Below are positions 47,074 through 60,400 of a stretch of 64,000 bases of DNA, piece by piece. The position numbers and the translations under genes were made by a program. A model generated the notes under the pieces. The model was not told the origin of the DNA. It was given only the letters and a program-made list of their open reading frames with translations, and searched no databases. The first letter of the stretch is position 1. Each line of letters opens with the position of its first letter. This DNA comes from Mytilus trossulus (Eukaryota; Mollusca; Bivalvia; Mytilida; Mytilidae), in the NCBI RefSeq assembly GCF_036588685.1, contig NC_086386.1, positions 21,596,931-21,660,930 on the forward strand, written 5' to 3'.

Positions 47074-50000
47074 TCGCTACACAAAACTAAAGAATGAGCA
47101 AGTTAAACCCTATCAAAAAATGAGGATGAAAATGACTTAAAGTATACAGACGAGCGGAATCGTGTCATCACGTATCAACGGTGAAAGGAGGGAATTTAAA
47201 AAAAAAGTGTCCTTTACTCCTGTAAAGCTCCGAAGCGGCCAACCAATTATTTTTCTTTTTTTGTGCGAGGTTATCATGCATATACATATTTCAGTGTACA
47301 GTAGTGAACACATATTTATTATGCATAGCTACTAGAAATCTAGTGACAGTGCATATACTTTATTGACACCGAAGAACTAATGAAAATATGTCATGTTCTT
47401 GTCATATCTCTTTCATCTCAGGTGTAAAACTTAACACATATTGAACATAAATAACCTAATATGTACTCGAAAGATACAACGTAAAAAGGTGATGTCATCT
47501 TCACAGTAACCCACCCTATACATGTCGACGTTATATCAGTTTATATAGATTGTACGTTGGTAATTTACTGGGACGCCTATATATAGATGTCCAATTGATA
47601 GCATGTACAGTGTTCTATAAAGTATTACCAAATATACAAATGCATTATATCGACACATTAATTTTACGAATGGCCTTGACTGAAAGTAATGATCAGAAAG
47701 ATCTGAACACACATCCTATTATACATGTCCAAGTAATTTGCTGTTTTGTAAAGCTGCAATCCTTAATAGTGATTACAGTTGTAACAACGTTGTATATATG
47801 AAAAAAGAGCAAGATTTACAAGAAACATTAGGAACATTTGAATATCCATTAAAAACTTCTTAAATATATACACCGAGTAAAAAACGGAGATTATATATTC
47901 TGAGAAAAATGTCTTTGTAATTCCATTTACTGTTTTAAAATGTTTCGTTTTCTGACGTTTTCTGTCTATCTTTCTATTTGTCATTAATATTGCGTTCACC
48001 GTCCTTCAACTTAAATGATTGTCGTCATAATACATCTTCTCCCAGTTTTGTACATGTATCACTTTACGGATGACCTGATGATGAAGTCTTACTTTGACTA
48101 AGCTGTATGGTCGACAGGACGACCTACACGAGAATAATCAGATTTGTCCTATTGACAGTAATAATTGTGAGGTCGAGTCTTCATATATAGTAAAATCAAT
48201 AGTGTTATGGTTAAAAATCGTCATTTATACTAATTATTATGATACAGTTATACACTCAAGTCTTCCTGAGCGAGGATAGTCAATTAAGCTTTGACGAATG
48301 TAACTTCAAATTATAGAAGCTTAGCCTTTCAGTCTCTCTGTTTTGTACGAACAAACAGAAACTAAGTGAAATACACTTAACTATAAAAGTTTAATAATTC
48401 TTTAAAAATGTAAGCTTAATGTAAAATAATTAATCATTAAGTATGCGGTATGCATTAGATTTTCAATATTTGTCAAATAAGGATGCAAAAAAAAAACCCA
48501 ATGGAAAAAAAATCTTCATCAGTAACGTAACATTAACCTGTCGAATACTGAGATGATTGCAAAGTCGAGATTTTGGGAAAGTTTAAACAATTTTGATAAA
48601 AGAACGAAATCACATAAGCCACTGAACAGTTGGTTGATGCAAACATTCTGAATTTTGTCTATGATGATTCATATCAGACCAGTTTCATGGAAATTGATTA
48701 AACCACAGACCTGTCAAAATTAAAACAAGAATGACAAGATTCAGCAATTTATAGAATTGATTTTATCTTGTATGGCAAATATTCAATTTTCTTTTCCAGA
48801 TTCTGCAGGTGATGCTTCTATTAATCTTGGTAACAATTAGTATTGTTGCGAGTTGAAAGTCAAGAAAGTACTCCAGTCTAACAATGGAATGGGAAGCCGA
48901 TCTAGAATTGATCCTATGTTGTTCGTTGGTCAACAATTCATGCAAATCCTTGTTCATACAATGACAGAAATTAATGAATAAACAAACTTTGCAAGGAATG
49001 AAACTTGATAATGAATTAAAAAGTCACATGGAAAAAGAAAATCAAAAAGTGAGATGACAGGTCCGGCTTCCATCTGAGCTAAGACGTTTGGTTGTAGAAG
49101 TGAAAAATCCAAAATAAATTGTTTGGGTAAACATCCAATGTTTGTTGAGTAAACAAAACTTCAGATGTAGATTTCTACTTTGTCAATCAAACTGAAATGA
49201 ACATGCCGGGTACAAATTTGTTTCCATTGTAAAATAGGATTTGTGACATTTTAAAAGAATTCAAATACAATTTGTATCAAATATCGAAAAAGTTGAAATG
49301 CTTGAGAAAAGAACAAAACGGTTGAAAAATCTTGCTGTGAATTCTTGTTAACGCCTAGGTAGGTTTTTAAATGGATGTGCAAAGGATCGGATAATGTATC
49401 ATAAAGTAATAAACACGAACAACACACGGATTCATGTATATGAATAAATTCAATAAGAACAAATGTCAGCGTTGCTTTTTCATTATTATGGCAATAATCA
49501 GAAGTTCAACTAAAAATATTATCATATGGAGTATGGGCAAACCTTAGCTTATGGCTTCAAAGAGTATAGTGTCTCGCGTGCATTTTTTTCACTAACCTCA
49601 GTTACGGTAAAAATACATTTGGCACTTTATAAATCACGGCACGCATTTCTCTATTTATCCTCATTGAACAGGAACTTAAAACCCTAAATACTAAAAAAAG
49701 TACTTGAATAGGTGATAGACAATATGACCGAAAGGAAACGAATAGCACAATACCCTAAATAAACTTTATCCAAATACACCTTAGTTTCTTTAAAATATTG
49801 TGATGGCAATTGTTTTGAATTTCGGATTGGCTAATAATAGTAGTTGGTCAAGAAAGTTCTGTCATAAGAGTATTTATGAATGTAATCCAATTGTATTAAG
49901 TATTTTCGGATCCCTTTTCTGGATGCACGGTAATGGACGAAGTACAGATTTCATGGAGATTGCCTTGATGCTATGCTAGCGATGTTGTACATGTTGTGGG

Positions 50001-50997
50001 TGTTATAATGATTAACTTTGAACGAAAATGTCCCATGACGAATAAACAGTTTAACTTGCATCGAAACAAAAGAGACACATTTTAAATCGGTACAGATAAA
50101 GTTATTGCATTATCATTCCATTTTTTCTTAAAACTTATTTACTTATAGTTTCTAAGTTGTTAAATGTGGAATGTCATCTTTGAGACACAATTTCCAGGAG
50201 GGGGGGGGGATTTTGTTTTCTTCATACAGTGAAAGAAGCTATAGAAAACAAATTTTGGGACCCTGAAATTTGAAATCATAAATAATCAGTAGTTTTTTCC
50301 TACATGCATAAACAGATCTCAAATATCAAAAGTATAAATATATAAATTGATCAAACTTATTTTCTGTAATACCAGTATATACAATAAGTAAATCCATGCA
50401 AAGGTAATTGGTTTGATCCTTCATTGTACAAGTATTACAAACACTGAATCCTTGCCTAGGGCTTCTGTTTAATATGTTGGGCGTTATAATCTGTAATCAG
50501 GAATAAACATTATACAACATTGAGGCGAGATTAATCCATATGACCTACCAGGCACCTTTGCAAACAAGCTTAGCACAACCGTTAGACATTCGAATAGAAC
50601 ATTAATATTAGTACTCAAAACGAATAAAGCTTTTTTCGAACAGTTTTAAAATATAATATTATTGTACAATTTTGTTATTACACATAGAATAATGTAGATG
50701 ACATAGAGAATTTTATCCTGCAATTAGCCATCTCTTGTACAAATAATAGGTATACAAATAAATGTTTGCTTAAAAGTAAGTTTGTAAAGTCTCCTGTTAC
50801 CCGCCTTCTACGTTCAACAAGCGGTACTATGAATATTTCTGTTTCCAAACCAGTTCATATTTGTGTCCTTTTTGCGGTCCGCGTTTCAACGATGTTGATT
50901 TCTTTGAAAAACTAAAGACAATGAATTTGATTTTCAATAACTCAAGTTTCAAGTGTTGGGAGTAATTTTAGGATAAAAACAATATATGTACATTATT
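47074..50997. other. Non-coding, no gene seen
   Basis: About 3.9 kb of AT-rich DNA. Short frames at 47550-47801, 48094-48279 and 48763-48957 lack domains and splice context. A G-run (50201-50211) is the only compositional oddity. Confidence 0.45.
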
Positions 50998-51111
50998 GGA
51001 TAATATAAAATTTATTTGTACTTGCTACAAAACAGAAGAAAAACTCGGCTCGACAGAGCCTCGCTTTTCGTCCTGTTTCTAAAGCTCATGCAAATAAATT
51101 TTATATTTTCC
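50998..51111. mobile_element. 114-bp foldback element with ~50-bp imperfect arms
   Basis: gga.aatataaaatttatttg opens the left arm and its complement caaataaattttatatt.tcc closes the right arm. Inside, acaaaacagaagaaaa...cggctc pairs with gagcc...cttttcgtcctgtttct. The loop is only gaca. It looks like an old foldback MITE. No target duplication is clear. Confidence 0.6.
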
Positions 51112-51599
51112 GACAAAATAGTATATATATTGTATATATATTTCCTAAGTCTCTGGTGTGTTTAAAAGATATCTTTTCGTATTGTCTATAGTATTGTTTA
51201 TTTTCCTCTTTTGCATATAGCTCATATTATGATCTATTATAGTACGTGTTCTTATTGCCAATTTTTTTTTTTTATATTAATCAATATTATAATGAGGGAA
51301 GAGTAGGTAGAGTCCTCACAAAACTGATTCCCCTCCGTTAAAGTGCCAGGTCATTATTTCTAGTGTGATTTTTCTATTTTTAGTTTTAACATTTAGTTAA
51401 CGTTCATTAGAAAATGATCTTCAGAATCTTTTGAATATACTTTGGGTTAAACAGGTTGTTGCAGTCGGCTTGCATATCATCACATTACAATGTATATATA
51501 AAGATTCTACCATATATGTTATCTTTAATTCTACCAAGTGCTGCATCAAGTGTGATACGATATTTATCAACTCGAGAGTTCAATTGTTTTCAGGGGTAT
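51112..51599. other. Non-coding, no gene seen
   Basis: Contains tatatatattgtatatatat near 51121 and a poly-T run near 51262. Nothing else is recognised. Confidence 0.45.
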
Positions 51600-52570
51600 T
51601 TATAAAAACTTCAGTGTTGTCTGTAGTTTCATGTGTATTTGTTAACACTTCAGTGTTGTCTGTAGTTCATGTGTATTTGTTAACACTTCAGTGTTGTCTG
51701 TAGTTTCATGTGTATATGTTTCAAATACTTCAGAGTTGTCTGTATTCCATGTGTATTTGTAAACACTACAGTGCTGTCTGTAGTTTCATGTGTATATGTT
51801 TCAAACACTTCAGAGTTGTCTGTATTCCATATGTATTTGTAAACACTACAGTGTTGTCTGTAGTTTCATGTGTATATGTTTCAAACACTTCAGTGTTGTC
51901 TGTAGTTTCATGTGTATATGTTTCAAACACTTCAGAGTTGTCTGTATTCCATGTGTATTTGTAAACACTACATTGTTGTCTGTAGTTTCATGTGTATATG
52001 TTTCAAACACTCCAGTGTTGTCTGTAGTTCATGTTTATTTGTAAACACTATAGTGTTGTCTGTAGTTTCATGTGTATATGTTTCAAACACTTTAATGTTG
52101 TCTGTAGTTTCAGGGGTATTTTTAATATTGCAATGTTGTGTGTAGTTTCAGATTTAATGTCAAATACTTTAATGTTGCCTGTAGTTTCAAGGGTATTTGT
52201 AAACACTTTAATGGTGTCTGTAGTTTCATGTGTATTTGTAAACACTTGAGAGTTGTCTAGTTTCATGTGTATATGTTTTGAACACTTTAATGTTGTCTTT
52301 AGTTTCAGAGGTATCTTTTAAAATTTCAATCCTTTCTACTTTCATGTAGTTTTGTGTTTCACAGATATATTTAAACACTTCAATGTTGTCAGCAATTTTA
52401 GGGGCATTTTCAAACACTTGATTTCCGTCTGTAGTTTCAGTGGTATTTTCAAATACTTCAATGAAGCTATAGTTATAGTGTCATGTGTATTTTTAAACAC
52501 TTCATTGTTGTCTGTAGTTTCATGTGTAGTTTTAAATACTACAATGTTGTCTGTAGTTTCAGGGATAATA
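51600..52570 (+). repeat. Minisatellite with 42- and 38-bp units forming 80-bp dimers
   Basis: Core acttcagtgttgtctgtagt followed by ttcatgtgtat. Long units (42 bp, ending atatgtttcaaaca) alternate with short ones (38 bp, ctgtattccatgtgtatttgtaaaca). The landmark cttcagagttgtctgtattcc lies at 51728, 51808 and 51930, spacings of 80 and 80+42. The right third (from ~52090) is more diverged with ~39-bp units. Overlapping ORFs in both strands come from the repeat. Confidence 0.93.
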
Positions 52571-53121
52571 GTCAACTGATGATCAAATTTGTTATTTTGA
52601 AAACTAGAAATTTAATAATTTATAATCATCATGTAGTCTCTAGTGGATGATTGTCTTGTCATTCCACATTTCCTTATTTTTTTTTATATAACACCAGAAC
52701 TCACAGATATACGCTCCAATATATCTAAAGTAATGATTAATTCAAAACATGATTTGAACTGGAATTTGCCAATGCCTGCTACCAAACACATTTAACAATG
52801 ATAGTTTGATGGAAAAACCCTCTTGACATCAATAACAAAATGCCAATTCAAGGAACTCACTTTATACATTTTGAAACCAAAATAAGCTCAATACATTAAG
52901 GGCTACAACCATGACAAAATGAATCCAGACAACAGTTGGGTTTAAGTATGAGGATGTAGAAACATAGGTAAAACTACATGCCCCAGGCAGCCGCATGAAG
53001 ATAATGGGCATAAAAGCAAAACCAAATTCACATCACATTCTTACTCTTCAATTTCTTTCTGTCGGTATTTTTAATTAGCAACAGAAATGCAGTCAATGAC
53101 AAAGATATTGTTTTTCATAAT
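52571..53121. other. Non-coding between minisatellite and transcript end
   Basis: No gene or repeat is recognised. Confidence 0.4.
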
Positions 53122-54100
53122 TTTATTTTATGTATAAATTTTAACAATTGTATAAGTAACAAATTATATACCCTGTACATTGAATATCACAAATTAATGC
53201 TGTTTATATATGAATGATGTGATGTGGTGATGTATGAAAACAGTAACTGTAAGATCAAAACGAAAAATTTACAATTTCGTATAACATTGGTCTTCATTTC
53301 TTGACAGCAAAAGAATGCAATGTAGGAAATTTTGTGAAAACAGTCCACTATCTACGTCTGATTGAACTGAAAATTTCAGATTAAAATCATCTCCTCGGTC
53401 TAAATAATTAACTGCTTCCTTTTCAGTAGTCTCCCTTGACAGCCTCTCTTTGATTCTAGATTCATGTTCCTCCAACTGAACATATTTGATGATTCTACAA
53501 AATAAAGAAGAAATCCAATAAAATGAGGGATAAAACAGCTTGCATGGAACAGTATCATACAATTTCTAACTTTTTATTACATCTCAATAAAATGATCTAA
53601 CTGGTTCCTATAAAAAAACCTATTAAAGTCATAAAAATGTTTTAGATATTGACATAAGTTTTCACTGCCTTGTAACCTTTTCCATCAGGTAGTAAAAGTC
53701 TACTGTGTTTGTCATACATCATTGTTTCCTTATTTACTTATTTTTTTCTCAATAATGTTTGGATAACAAAGGGCATTGCAAATATGATATTTATTTTGTT
53801 TAATATTTGTTTTCAGATATTTTTTTTACACAAAAGACCAGTATTTTGAAAAATGTTTGTTTTTCTTCTGACTTCTGAAATTACTCATGTTAAATGTTAA
53901 AATGAAAATAGGAGAGACTTGGTGTGATATAAAAAAATCTCCTGGAAGAAATATATGACAAAATATAAGAAAAAAAAAAATCTCTTTAAAGTAAAAGACT
54001 TCTAAGATAAATAAACACTGCATACCTTCATTCAGTTTTTTCCATAAGTCCACAATGGGTTTTCTGAGTAGATCTTTGCCTTCTTCATTGGGGTTCCACT
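53122..54100 (-). CDS. Exon-like sequences of an unrecognised gene or alternative 3' end
   Basis: Seen on the minus strand: 54100-54026, bounded by ttaatatacag and gaag/gtatgc, has a single open frame with a well-mixed composition (NEEGKDLLRKPIVDLWKKLNE). 53499-53269, after ttattttgtag, is a charged frame (QLEEHESRIKERLSRETTEK) ending in TAA, and a poly(A) signal follows at 53127-53122. The phases of the two do not match directly, so an exon may lie between them: a short open stretch near 53755-53690 (MMYDKHSRLLLPDGK) is a candidate. Nothing is recognised. The first exon begins in phase 0, so exon 1 or 2 of protocadherin B could splice to it in frame and give another tail. Equally it may be a separate downstream gene or long 3' UTR. 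Confidence 0.3.
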
Positions 54101-54257
54101 GTATATTAAGTCAGGTGACTATCACATGGTCTTCATTCATTTATAATTCCAGTATTTCACACAACAATCAAGAAATATCCATATATTTCATCTGAGTATT
54201 AGATTTTTCCATTTTTCTGATATATTGCACTATACTGTGGAAACTTTTATACATATA

Positions 54258-54472
54258 TTACACATATGATGGTACCCAGTTATCCTTTGACTTGGCACCG
54301 CTACCAGATTTTTTTCGACCATCTAATATCAAGCTACGATGTGAATTGTCAAATGAGTTTCTGTGACCATTATTTGTCACTATAGTTAATACATCATCAG
54401 CCCTAATGGGTGACTGACACTTTGCTGATAATACTGGCTGTAGTCTCACAGATTTAGGGGCAAACTTATCAT
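54258..54472 (-). other. Protocadherin B last coding exon
   Basis: Acceptor tttctttatag, 71 codons and TAA. Ends DNWVPSYV. The first canonical poly(A) signal I find downstream is far away (53127-53122), unless a variant such as attataaatg near 54145 is used. Confidence 0.82.
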
Positions 54473-57400
54473 CTATAAAGAAAAAAAAATAAATTAAACT
54501 ATGTTCTTTTAGCACATTCAATACAAATACAGGTTAAAATACATGTTATAGAACATATTTACTCCAAGCTAACCATTCAGAAATTTGTTTTCAGACTTGT
54601 ACATTTTTTTATCAACTTTGTAAGTCTAAATAATTCTGTTTATAATATATTATATTTGTTTGACCTTTTTTTAGAACAAATAAAACAAGAATGTGTCCCC
54701 AGTACACTGATTGCCCATCCACACTATCATTTTCTATGTTCTGTGGACATAAAAATGGGGGAAAATCTATTATTTGGCATTAAAATTAGAAAGATCATAT
54801 CATAGGGAACATGTGTACAAAGTTTCTAGGTGATTGGACTTCAACTTCATCAAAAACTACCTTGACCAAAAACTAAAACCTGAAACGGGACAGACAAACG
54901 GATGCACAGACCACAAAACATAATGCCCATAAATGGGGCATAAAAAAGTTATATAAATGGGTTAATTCCATCTGCCCATCACCATGTAGCAAAGTTCCAA
55001 TTGTACTGCTAGATGCTTAAAATAGGCTAGAGCCATTATACATATGAACAAGTGGTTTAAAATTTCAAACTTACTCTGTGCTCCATTTGATTGGTTAGTT
55101 ATATCTACATCACTACTGCCATGGCCACTGTCTGAGTTGGTGGCTTCATCTGATAACTCACTTATATTGTCAAAGCTATGATGTACCTGGGGAAAAAAAT
55201 CAGTTTGAATATAATGTCTAATCTTTGCATCTCTCAAGCTTATATCTTTGAAGATGTGTGCATGTGTTTATGTTAAAACGTCCATTTCTTGATGTTGGAA
55301 AAAGGTAGGTTACTCTAAACCTTACCGATATTTGATGTACATGCATCTGGATTACTACTATGATTGCATTTATTTTTTATTTTTTGTTTTATAAAGTGAA
55401 ATTGTAATGTGCAACAAAATATTGTACTTTTTCGAAACATCTACACCCTTTCATTGAAAACCTAGCACGATTCAAAAGTTCCTAAAAACTAAATACTGAC
55501 AAAAGTGAAACGTGCCATTAACACTGTCAAAATATATTTAGGTTTTGAGACTGTTCTACAAAGGTGTAATGTCCCACTAAACCATGTTATACCCTAACCC
55601 ATCATTAAAGCCTCCACAATAGGTGTAAACTTATACATAACACTGACAAACTATAATTACAATGAAAAGACGCTATCAGAAAGTGATAAAGTGCCGTTGG
55701 ACAAATAAAAGAAATTCAATTTAAAATGCAACCATTTCATTTACAAGATGAATGACCATGTGATTATATTTCTAACTCCCAACTAACATTTTTACAACAA
55801 TTATGTAAATGAGGTCACAATTCATTCCGTAGCTAGAACAGGTCATAAATTACAATAACAAGGGTTTTCTACTACAGGCGACTCTACTGTAATATTCGGT
55901 TTTCAATTCACTTGAATTTTTAATCTTTGAATGAGATTTTAACACCTGTCCTAGTTCATGATTGGTTTATATTGTTTCTCAAAAGTCTTAACTTCTGTCT
56001 TCATGTTAAAGAGTTATAAATAATTGATAAAATAGCCAAAACAAACCTTAAAGTATCTTAAACCTAATCCAATTCTTCAACATGTTCAAAATCATCACTT
56101 CATTAGCTTGCCAATACTAGCTCGATTTTAAAGATAATTATTTTTTTATGAATAAATTTAGAGGTCTTACAGCCTTAAACAAATTGAAATATAATTGGAG
56201 ATCTTTTTTTTTTATAGGTTTGTAATATAGACTGATTGTTAGGTGTTTTTATGCCATTTTCAGCACGCTTTACTATTATCATGGAGGCCAATTTCTATTG
56301 ATAAAGGAAGAACCTAAGAACCAACAACAAGGAAAATTGACATTCATTTCTAAATAACTGTTCATCAATTGAACTAATACTATAATCTACCTGCCTTCAT
56401 ATTTAGACCTCAATATAACATACCTTTTGTTCAGGAAATTCTACATGTATTGGTTTCTTGTTAATTTTGTACTTTTCATGTTGCTTCTGAAAAATAAAGG
56501 CAAATCCATTTGAACTGTGTACATTGTATTTTACATTAAAGGGACATTTCTTTGTCACAATGAATTCTAGACTATATAAAGAATAACAAATAGCTAGTTT
56601 CCGGTTTATAAGTGAGTGAAATATCTAAAATCAAATAATTACAATTTAATGGAGTTTTAATTTGGTGTCAATAAAATTGGAAAAAAACACCTAGCAGTCT
56701 ATTAACAATATAATGTCTATTACCACAATAAAAGTTCTAAAATTATGTTTAAAAATAACACACCAAGTATAGAAAATTTATATTGATATTTTTGAACTAT
56801 GACTTTAACATGGTAAAAGACTGCAATATAAAAATTTCAAAACAGGTCGAAATAACCTGAAAAATCTTTTCTATTGTAAATTTAAAACAAGAAATAAGCT
56901 CTACAAGTATTTGTAGAGAAATAATTAACCACAAATGTGAAGAGAATTTATTTACCAATTACCTAATTTTGATATTACCACACCATCTTGTTATTATTTA
57001 TAAAGCATCAGATCATGGTCAATTTGGTGTCAAAATTTTAAATGGAAACATTTTAAAATGTGTATACAAACAATATGAATATGAATACTTAATGGGTGAC
57101 ACTTTTAAAGATATATATTTTGACAAGGTCTTGTAAATATTGGTATTATCAAATATTTAATACTTTAATTCGGTTCATATACATATGAAAACTGTCATTT
57201 ACATGTAAACTACAACTGAATTATTATTAAATGCAAATTGATGTGGTTTCTGGTATAAATTAAGTACTAAAATAGTAAAAGACCATTTATGTTCTACTAC
57301 AGATCTATATGTTACAACTGTTTTTTTTCATTTTTATATTATAATGATGTTATATACATGTATAACAGGTATAAATATCACTTTGAAAATTTTGTCTTGT

Positions 57401-60400
57401 GTAAATTTCAGATAGAAACAAGGATGTTCTTTAGTGATTGATTATAACATCAAAATTTTACAATTTTTGTATAGAAATCAACATGTTTTCCCTTTGTTTA
57501 TGCCATAAATTATTCAATTGATGCCATAATGTTATCCTATCTGACATTTCATTGTGATGAATGCATCAATACATTTTAAGAAATAACCTAAGACCATCAG
57601 GCAAATGTATAAATGTTTGATGCAGAGACATTTTGGCATGATTTTCAATAAAGAGCCTGAATTCTGACAAAGTATATGTTTCATTAATAAAACATCTCAT
57701 ACTCAATCATACCGGGGTAAATAACCCAAAGTGAAAAAGATGGGCATAAATAAGAGTTCCCAACTAAAATATACCCCTGCAAGATATACAGGTTATTGCA
57801 TTTGCAAGACCAACTGGTTGTGAGGACATCAACTCATTCATATAATTTTTTTTGTAATAAGATAAAAAATGAACAGTTAGAATAGAAAAAAAATATATAC
57901 CTCATAATCATTAAACCCTGATGTAGTTGTTGAACTTGTGTTATACAACTCCATGTTGTCTAAATCCTCATCAATAGAAAAGCTGACTTCTTTTTTCTTT
58001 TTTAATTGCATGTCCATATCTTTAGTTAAACCATTTGCCATGAGTTTCTCGTGTGGTGTGATCTGTGGGTACGTCAGAGGCTTCTGGCTTTGTTGTTTAT
58101 CTTGTTTGTCCTTGTATCGTAATATCAGAATGATGGCAATCATGGCTGCCGATATGACGACTGTCAACGCTATTACAACAATAGAAATGATTATATTCCT
58201 ATTACCAGAACCAGAGTCTTGTGCTGCAGTTGTCATGTTAGCAAACAGCAGAACAATTCTTAAAGTTTCACTACTGTTCAATTTTATTTTGCCATTGTCA
58301 TTTACTTCAATATTTAGCGGAAACATTTTGTCAGAAGTAATTTCGTATGTCCTCTTCAGATATATTTTCCCTGTGGTAGATCCGATCATAAAAACATCTT
58401 GCTCATTCCCAGATTTTATCCTGTAATTTAATTGACTATTGGGTCCAGTTTCATCTAAATCAACTGCTTTAACTTGTGTGATCATAGTCCCAACTTCAAC
58501 AGAATATGGGATTTTAACAGTGTTGTTTTGTTTTGTTGGGAAAGTAATATTTGGCCTATTGTCATTATCATCAGATACATAAACTTTGACGTCCATGGAG
58601 GCAGATAGTTGTGGCGTTCCTTGATCTTTAGCAATAACTGTGAATTGGTAACTACTTTGTCGTTCACGGTCAAGTTTCATGTTAGTGTAAATATTCCCCT
58701 GTGGATAAACAATGAAAGGCAAATTGGCATCCGAAAATCGAGGATCAAGCGAAAATGTAATATCAGAATTTCTAGTTCCATCTTCATCTTTGTCATGAGC
58801 TGTAAGTTTGTCAATAGGATTTTTTGTATCAGCATTTTCTTTAACGAAAAATTGGAAAAACGGAACATCATCAAAATATGGTGCATTGTCATTGACATCT
58901 TTGATGGTCAATATCACTGAGGCTGTACCAGTTAAAGGAGGATTACCACTGTCTACTGCTAATACGGTAAATTTATAGTTCAGAGCCTGTTCACGATCAA
59001 AAACTGTATTAGCTGTGATCACTCCAGATACAGAATTTATTGCAAACCTTCCCTCTGCATCAGAGTCCAAGAAGTATTGAACATCATTATTTGGACTTAA
59101 ATCATCATCTTTGGCAGATACTTTAGTGATAGGGGTCCCTTTTAAGTTATTTTCATCCATGGAGGCAAAATAGTTTGCCAGTAAGAATTCTGGTGTACAA
59201 TCGTTATCATCTAACACTCGAACGTGGAATACTTTTGTTGTGCTTTTGACAGGTGATCCCTGATCCTGGCATGTCACTAGAATATTATGATAATCTTGCT
59301 TTTCTCTGTCAAATTTCTTTTTTATCATTATAAGATATCCTTTCTTATTTGCAATAGGTTGGAGAGATAGAAAATCTCCTGACAAACTACAAGATACATT
59401 ACCATTGGCGCCAGTGTCTGGATCTTCTACGTTAAGAGACGCTACAAGAGTTGCAATGTTTGAAGACTCGGAAATATTCACAACATCATTACTTCCCAAG
59501 CTGATAAAGTTAATTCTAATTATAGGTTGGTTATTTCCCGTATCCATGATATTAATATGAACAGTTGCTTGTGAACTTTTTGGCGACGTTCCGTGATCAC
59601 TTGCTTCTACATAAATCTTAAATACCTTGCCGGCTTCATAAATAATATTCCCAATCACAGATAAAAATCCAGTGGTTTCATTTATTGAAAACAGACTTGT
59701 TATAGAATCCAATCCATTTTGTCTAGAACTGAAGCTATAAGTGACCTTTCCATTATCACCTATGTCTTTGTCAGTAGCAGAGATTGCCAAGATGGCTGTG
59801 TTTGATGCGGTACCTTCTGCGATACTTATATTGTAAACATCTTGTACAAATACAGGAGAATTATCATTGTCATCTGTTACTTCCACATTAACAGTTGCTG
59901 TTCCTACATTCGGAGGAAAGCCACCATCTTTTGCAACAATTTGAAGTTGATAATTATCTAATGTTTCTCTGTCTAACTTCTGAAGGAGAACTAGGTTCAA
60001 CAAAAACCCACCATCTACTTGAGGTGTTGAATCCAGACGAAATATACTATTGGATGGCACGATTTCATAGCTCTGAACGGAAAACTTTGGGCTGGAATCT
60101 AAATCTGTTGCATCGTCAATGGTAATAGATGTACCAATGGGTGAAGATTCCAGTACTTGAAGGTTAACAATGTTGGAAGGAAATTTTGGTGAATGGTCAT
60201 TTTTGTCTAGAAGCGTGATCTGAACAGAGTAAATTTTAAACATAGCTGGAACATTAGAATGGATTGCAATATCAAATTTAAGAACACACGAATCAACGAA
60301 ATCACAAACATGTTCCCTGTCTATTTGAATTTTGGTTTGAAGGTCACCAGTTTTGTCATTGATGTTAAACAAATTCTGCATGTCTGTCTGATCTAAGAAA

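Noticed and set aside
48700-49350. Possible degenerate gene
   Set aside because: Short charged or mixed frames on both strands could not be linked to any family, and no splice pattern was found.
51431-52579. Overlapping ORFs with repeated peptides on both strands
   Set aside because: They arise from the 42/38-bp minisatellite, whose units change frame every copy. No single frame spans the array.
57938-58426. 162-codon plus-strand ORF
   Set aside because: Antisense shadow of the TM and tail region of protocadherin B.
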